The notes beneath the pieces were generated by a model. The model saw only the letters and a list, made by a program, of their open reading frames with translations, was not told the origin of the DNA and searched no databases. Position numbers and translations under genes: made by a program. Of a stretch of 18,287 nucleotides of DNA, positions 15,010-18,287 are shown in pieces; positions within the stretch are counted from its first letter, which is position 1, and each line of letters begins with the position of its first letter. Source of the DNA: JAOABC01 sp041287495 (GTDB lineage: Bacteria; Aquificota; Aquificia; Aquificales; Hydrogenothermaceae); NCBI GenBank assembly GCA_041287495.1, contig JBEULE010000038.1, forward strand, positions 1 to 18,287, written 5' to 3'.

Positions 15010-15021
15010 AGGAGGAAGAAA

Positions 15022-15417
15022 ATGGGATTTCCAACAAATGCAAAGATATTAACAGTAGATGATATGGCAACTATGAGAAAGATAATAAAGAGCTTACTTG
15101 CACAACTTGGATATACTGATGTAGAGGAAGCAGAAAACGGAAAAGATGCACTTTATAAACTTAAACAAAACAAGTATGACCTCGTTTTACTTGATTGGAA
15201 TATGCCGGAGATGGACGGCATAACACTTCTTCAAGAAATAAGGAAAGACCCAGAACTTAAAAATATCCCGGTTATAATGGTAACTGCAGAGGCAAAAAAG
15301 GAAAATGTCCTCCTTGCAATCCAAAGCGGCGCAAACAACTACATAGTCAAGCCTTTTACAGCAGAAACATTGAAAGAGAAGATGGATAAAGTATGGCAAC
15401 AGATCAATGGAGGTTAA
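15022..15417 (+). CDS. cheY: CheY response regulator
   Basis: Single-domain receiver of 131 residues that carries the signal from CheA to the flagellar motor switch. It has the acidic pair D13/D14, phospho-acceptor D58 in LLDWNMPEMDG, T88 and K110 (IVKPFTAETL). The DWN triplet after beta-3 is the same as in E. coli CheY and distinguishes it from OmpR-type receivers. A GGAGG Shine-Dalgarno sits 6 nt before the ATG. Its last codons (GGAGG, 15409-15413) form the SD of the following receptor gene. Confidence 0.97.
   Translation: MGFPTNAKILTVDDMATMRKIIKSLLAQLGYTDVEEAENGKDALYKLKQNKYDLVLLDWNMPEMDGITLLQEIRKDPELKNIPVIMVTAEAKKENVLLAIQSGANNYIVKPFTAETLKEKMDKVWQQINGG
15409..15413 (+). promoter_or_regulatory. 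Shine-Dalgarno that decides a TTG start
   Basis: GGAGG lies in the last codons of cheY, and the only in-frame initiator at a workable distance downstream is TTG 15423 (9-nt spacer). This places the heme-receptor start after the cheY stop rather than at the ATG inside cheY. Confidence 0.65.
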
Positions 15418-15422
15418 CAGCC

Positions 15423-17000
15423 TTGAAAACAATTAAATCAAAAGTTATTGTAGGTTTTATAGTTTTGCTTACAATCGGTGGTATAGCTAATTTAACATTT
15501 ATAAAATATCTAACAGATGAGCTTGAGAAAAAAAATTATACAAAGTATCTGAATATAATCTCAGATCTCGTGTTTATGGAACTCCGTGAAGCAATGAATA
15601 CAGGAGACCCAGCTGTTGTAGAAAAAACTGTAGAAAGACTTAGACACAAAGATTTAAAAAGGCTTGAAGTTTATAAATCTGCAAAGATTGAGCAACTGTT
15701 CAATCTACCTAAAACACAGATAGATGACTCAGAGGTTGAAAAAATATTCAGCAATAACATTTCAAAGGATGTTTTTTATCAAAAAGGAGATGATATAACT
15801 TTATACAAACCTATACTTGCCTCTTCTTCTTGCTTAGCTTGTCATACAAATGTATCCGAAGGAGAAATCCTCGGTGTTATAAAAATAACAAAATCCTTAC
15901 AAAATGAGTATAAGTTTGTAAAAACTAGCCTCATCTATTTCTCTGGATTTGTTGTGTTAGCATCAGTTATTGGGCTTTTTGTAATAATCACATTCTTAAC
16001 TATATACATTTTGAAACCTCTTTCCAATTTAAGAGATCTTTCGAAAGATCTTTCTGAAGGAGAAGGTGATCTAACAAAAAGACTTAACGTAGACAGGGAA
16101 GATGAAATTGGTGACGTTGCTAAATATATTAATAGATTTATAGAAAAAGTTCAAAACAGCATATCTCTTATAAAAGAAGAGGTCTCAACTTTATATAGAG
16201 AAACATCTCAAATATCTACTTCCTCAAATCTCATAGATGAAAATGCGGTTAAACAGTATTCTGCAGTAAATAATTTAAAATCAATTATGGATAAAGTGTT
16301 AGCAAAATCTATCGAAGCAAAAGATGTAGCAGAAACGACATATTTGACAACATCGGAAAGTATAAGTAACATTCAACCTGTATTCACAGATCTATCAGAA
16401 ATAGCAAAACAGATGAATAAGACAGCTTATGAAGAAAAGCAGTTAGCGGCAGAAGTTAAAAGTATGATAGATACAACTGGTAATATTAAAAATATTCTTG
16501 AGATAATTAAATCTATTTCCGAACAGACAAACCTCTTGGCCTTAAATGCAGCAATAGAGGCAGCAAGAGCCGGAGAGATGGGAAGAGGTTTTGCTGTAGT
16601 TGCGGAAGAAGTAAGAAAATTATCAGAGAAAACTCAAAATAGCATAGCAGAGATAGAAAAAACAATAGAGTTTGTAGTATCTAAGATAGTTAATGTGAGC
16701 TCTAATATATTACAGAACGTTGAGAATGTTGAAGTTATAAACAATAAAATCTCTCAAATTATGGTAAAAATTGACGATATAAAAGTTAAATTACAGGAAA
16801 TATTAGAGAAATCTAAAGTATCCTTAAACTCTTCAGAAGAGGTATTTAGAAGTATAAAAGAGGCTTCTATGGAGATAGAAGAGATATCAAAACTGGCTAC
16901 TTTGACAAAAGAAGAGTCCGACACTTTGAAAGAAGTAGCAAATCAGCTTCTTAACCTAAGTAATCAACTTAATAAAGAGATATCAAAATTTAAAACTTAA
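15423..17000 (+). CDS. Transmembrane chemoreceptor with periplasmic c-type heme motif
   Basis: 525-residue MCP. TM1 is at ~8-28 and TM2 at ~169-197; between them is a ~140-residue periplasmic sensor that ends in SSCLACHTN, a CxxCH covalent heme c site (C137, C140, H141). The motif sits just before EGEILGVIKITKSL, a placement seen in heme c sensor domains of bacterial receptors such as the Geobacter MCPs. HAMP (~198-250) and the signalling hairpin follow, with tip SEQTNLLALNAAIEAARAGE at 365-384. No CZB domain is present. Redox or ligand sensing through the heme is inferred. The start is taken as TTG 15423, 9 nt after GGAGG (15409-15413); an ATG at 15393 would add 10 residues inside cheY and has no SD. 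Confidence 0.9.
   Translation: MKTIKSKVIVGFIVLLTIGGIANLTFIKYLTDELEKKNYTKYLNIISDLVFMELREAMNTGDPAVVEKTVERLRHKDLKRLEVYKSAKIEQLFNLPKTQIDDSEVEKIFSNNISKDVFYQKGDDITLYKPILASSSCLACHTNVSEGEILGVIKITKSLQNEYKFVKTSLIYFSGFVVLASVIGLFVIITFLTIYILKPLSNLRDLSKDLSEGEGDLTKRLNVDREDEIGDVAKYINRFIEKVQNSISLIKEEVSTLYRETSQISTSSNLIDENAVKQYSAVNNLKSIMDKVLAKSIEAKDVAETTYLTTSESISNIQPVFTDLSEIAKQMNKTAYEEKQLAAEVKSMIDTTGNIKNILEIIKSISEQTNLLALNAAIEAARAGEMGRGFAVVAEEVRKLSEKTQNSIAEIEKTIEFVVSKIVNVSSNILQNVENVEVINNKISQIMVKIDDIKVKLQEILEKSKVSLNSSEEVFRSIKEASMEIEEISKLATLTKEESDTLKEVANQLLNLSNQLNKEISKFKT
16543..16597 (+). repeat. 55-bp exact direct repeat in MCP tip, copy 2
   Basis: Second copy of the 7645-7699 sequence, 8.9 kb away and in the same orientation, inside the heme-receptor gene. 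Protein conservation explains the location, but not identity at every synonymous position. Confidence 0.85.
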
Positions 17001-17010
17001 GGAGTTTGAG

Positions 17011-18287
17011 ATGGGATTGTTTGGTTTTGGAGGAAAGAAAGAAGAGCCCAAAAAAACAGAAGAAAAAAAATCCGCAATAGAGATAGATGATAGATGGAAT
17101 AGATACTATTTAAAAGATATCCAAGCTTCTGATGTGGGAAGTATAGTTTATATTACAAAAAACGTGGCTTATATAAAGACATTTAAAGAAAATAAAGAAC
17201 TTAAACCGGGAATGTTTCTCCAGATAGAACTAAACGGTAAAAAGTATAAAACTCAGATAGTTGATTCTTCAGAAACAGATATAACAGCAGGATTTTTAGA
17301 AGAGTTTAATGATATAGAATTTATAAAAAAACATACAAACTTGATTCAAGAAAAAAAACCTATAAAAAAAATATCTATAACAGCAAAAGATATAGAAAAC
17401 GAAAAGATATCATCAGATTTAATAACACTTTTCAACCTACTTCCAGAGATTGAAGCTCCGAACACAGATGCAATCCAATTGAAACTTCTCTTTGACCTTT
17501 TACCACCTTTAAGAAATAAAATTATAGAAATTTCAAATAGTGTATCAGAGGGAGCTACAGAAGAGATAAAAGATATAGAAACTGCAATTTTAAGATTAGG
17601 ATTTGACAAATTAAAGAAAGTAGTAAGTGAGTACTTTGATTTATTTATCGCTAACTACAAACCCCAAATAGAGAATTTTGAAAATATGAGCCAACTTAAT
17701 TTAACAAAAGTTGAAGCGTATAAAAGAGTCGCTCCGTATCTATCTTTCCAGATAAAGAGAAAAGCCGGAATAATACTTTTTCTCTTAGACGTTGTTTCTT
17801 CCGCAGCAACAATTTTTGCAAAGAAAGACGAAAATTATAAAAATATACTTAAAAACAGTGTTTATTTTTACTCCTATCCATTGCGTCAGTATGAGAGAAA
17901 TATATTTGGAGAAGACTTTTTACATACAAATTATGAGTTTATCAAATCAAAAATAAAACCATTGGTAGAAGTATATGACAGTTATAAATTAGGACATGTC
18001 TTTATGTATCCATTTCTAACAGTAGAAAAAGAGGCTTTAAATTTTTCAAATAGAAATTTAAAGAGAGCATATATCTATTATCTCTCTTTCCTTATGGTAA
18101 ACAATCTTGTATATAACGACAAAAAAAGTGGTTATATACTCTATAATAGGCTCAGAAGGTTTGGAATGTCCGTAAATGAAGTAGTAGATTTTCTAAATGA
18201 GATTGTATTCACAGTAAATAAAGCTCTATCAAATATAGGAGTAAAACCATTTTTAAGGTCTCCCTCTCCACCATCTTATACTTTGGA
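17011..18287 (+). CDS. HDOD-like protein, open at the window end
   Basis: At least 425 residues with no stop before the window ends. AAGGAG (16999-17004) precedes the ATG by 6 nt, 10 nt after the MCP stop, so it continues the operon. Residues 1-22 are a charged, glycine-containing tail; ~35-106 look like a small beta domain (GSIVYITKNVAYIKTF, PGMFLQIELNGKKYKTQIVD). Residues ~135-215 recall an HDOD domain: LLPPLRNKIIEISNS and IKDIETAILRLGFDKLKKVV match the NS...I.S...AI..LG pattern, although the block is divergent and shortened. The rest (~235-425) is helical with many Tyr and Phe and matches nothing I recognise. HDOD proteins are frequent in chemotaxis and c-di-GMP loci. The family call is tentative. 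Confidence 0.55.
   Translation, partial: MGLFGFGGKKEEPKKTEEKKSAIEIDDRWNRYYLKDIQASDVGSIVYITKNVAYIKTFKENKELKPGMFLQIELNGKKYKTQIVDSSETDITAGFLEEFNDIEFIKKHTNLIQEKKPIKKISITAKDIENEKISSDLITLFNLLPEIEAPNTDAIQLKLLFDLLPPLRNKIIEISNSVSEGATEEIKDIETAILRLGFDKLKKVVSEYFDLFIANYKPQIENFENMSQLNLTKVEAYKRVAPYLSFQIKRKAGIILFLLDVVSSAATIFAKKDENYKNILKNSVYFYSYPLRQYERNIFGEDFLHTNYEFIKSKIKPLVEVYDSYKLGHVFMYPFLTVEKEALNFSNRNLKRAYIYYLSFLMVNNLVYNDKKSGYILYNRLRRFGMSVNEVVDFLNEIVFTVNKALSNIGVKPFLRSPSPPSYTL

Noticed and set aside
15393..15422. ATG 15393 as start of the heme receptor
   Set aside because: It lies inside cheY, lacks an SD and adds a non-hydrophobic stretch (MATDQWRLTA) before a good signal-anchor start; TTG 15423 has an SD at 9 nt.
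16034..16051. Perfect 18-bp palindrome AGATCTTTCGAAAGATCT
   Set aside because: It lies in the HAMP coding region and arises from the repeated RDLSKDLS codons; there is no T-run or intergenic setting for a terminator or operator.
1..18287. CRISPR arrays, insertion sequences, prophage or integrase genes
   Set aside because: No regularly spaced repeats, transposase motifs or att-like duplications at the tRNA-Ser were seen; the window looks like an ordinary chromosomal signalling locus.

Overview
The window is an AT-rich bacterial segment with Arg codons dominated by AGA/AGG and Ile by ATA, while its two stable RNAs are GC-rich. That combination, the soluble Aer/CetB-type receptors and a CheA without a fused receiver domain suggest a thermophilic Aquificota bacterium (Hydrogenothermaceae-like). 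This is an inference. Campylobacterota share CetA/CetB, CheV and CheZ, but their CheA usually carries a receiver domain.

Left part, minus strand (1-1341). A PhoB/OmpR-type response regulator is cut by the window edge and lies directly downstream of a PsiE-family membrane protein. Three 11-bp-spaced TTAA repeats precede psiE and look like a Pho box. Upstream of that, tRNA-Ser(GGA) and the 4.5S SRP RNA gene (ffs) sit 19 nt apart on the same strand, apparently under one promoter.

Middle part, plus strand (1464-6847): a cyclic-di-GMP module. It holds an SBP-like membrane-anchored sensor (NMT1/SsuA type), a membrane GGDEF-EAL protein and a 4xCBS-PAS-PAS-GAF-GGDEF protein. Two of the three genes carry an apparent lesion. 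The SBP gene has a frameshift near 2271-2290; the continuing frame ends in a TGA that overlaps the next ATG by 4 nt. The CBS-PAS-GAF-GGDEF gene has a single in-frame TAG at 5684-5686 in its second PAS domain. The surrounding chemotaxis genes are intact, so gene decay, strain polymorphism or isolated sequence errors all remain possible.

Right part, plus strand (6864-18287): a tightly packed chemotaxis operon. In order it has a soluble PAS-MCP-CZB receptor, an Aer/CetB-like PAS protein, a CetA-like membrane MCP with a CZB domain, an 81-residue protein consisting only of an MCP hairpin tip, CheV, CheA, CheW, a J-domain protein, CheZ, CheY, an MCP with a periplasmic c-type heme motif (CxxCH), and a divergent HDOD-like protein cut by the window end. 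No CheR or CheB is present. Receptors for redox/energy state, Zn/oxidants and heme-linked redox would feed CheA, with CheY as output and CheZ as phosphatase. The c-di-GMP enzymes in front suggest coordination of swimming with surface life.

The most unusual points are the stand-alone receptor tip, the J-domain gene inside the che operon, the two lesions in the c-di-GMP genes and the Pho-box-like repeats in front of an almost leaderless psiE.
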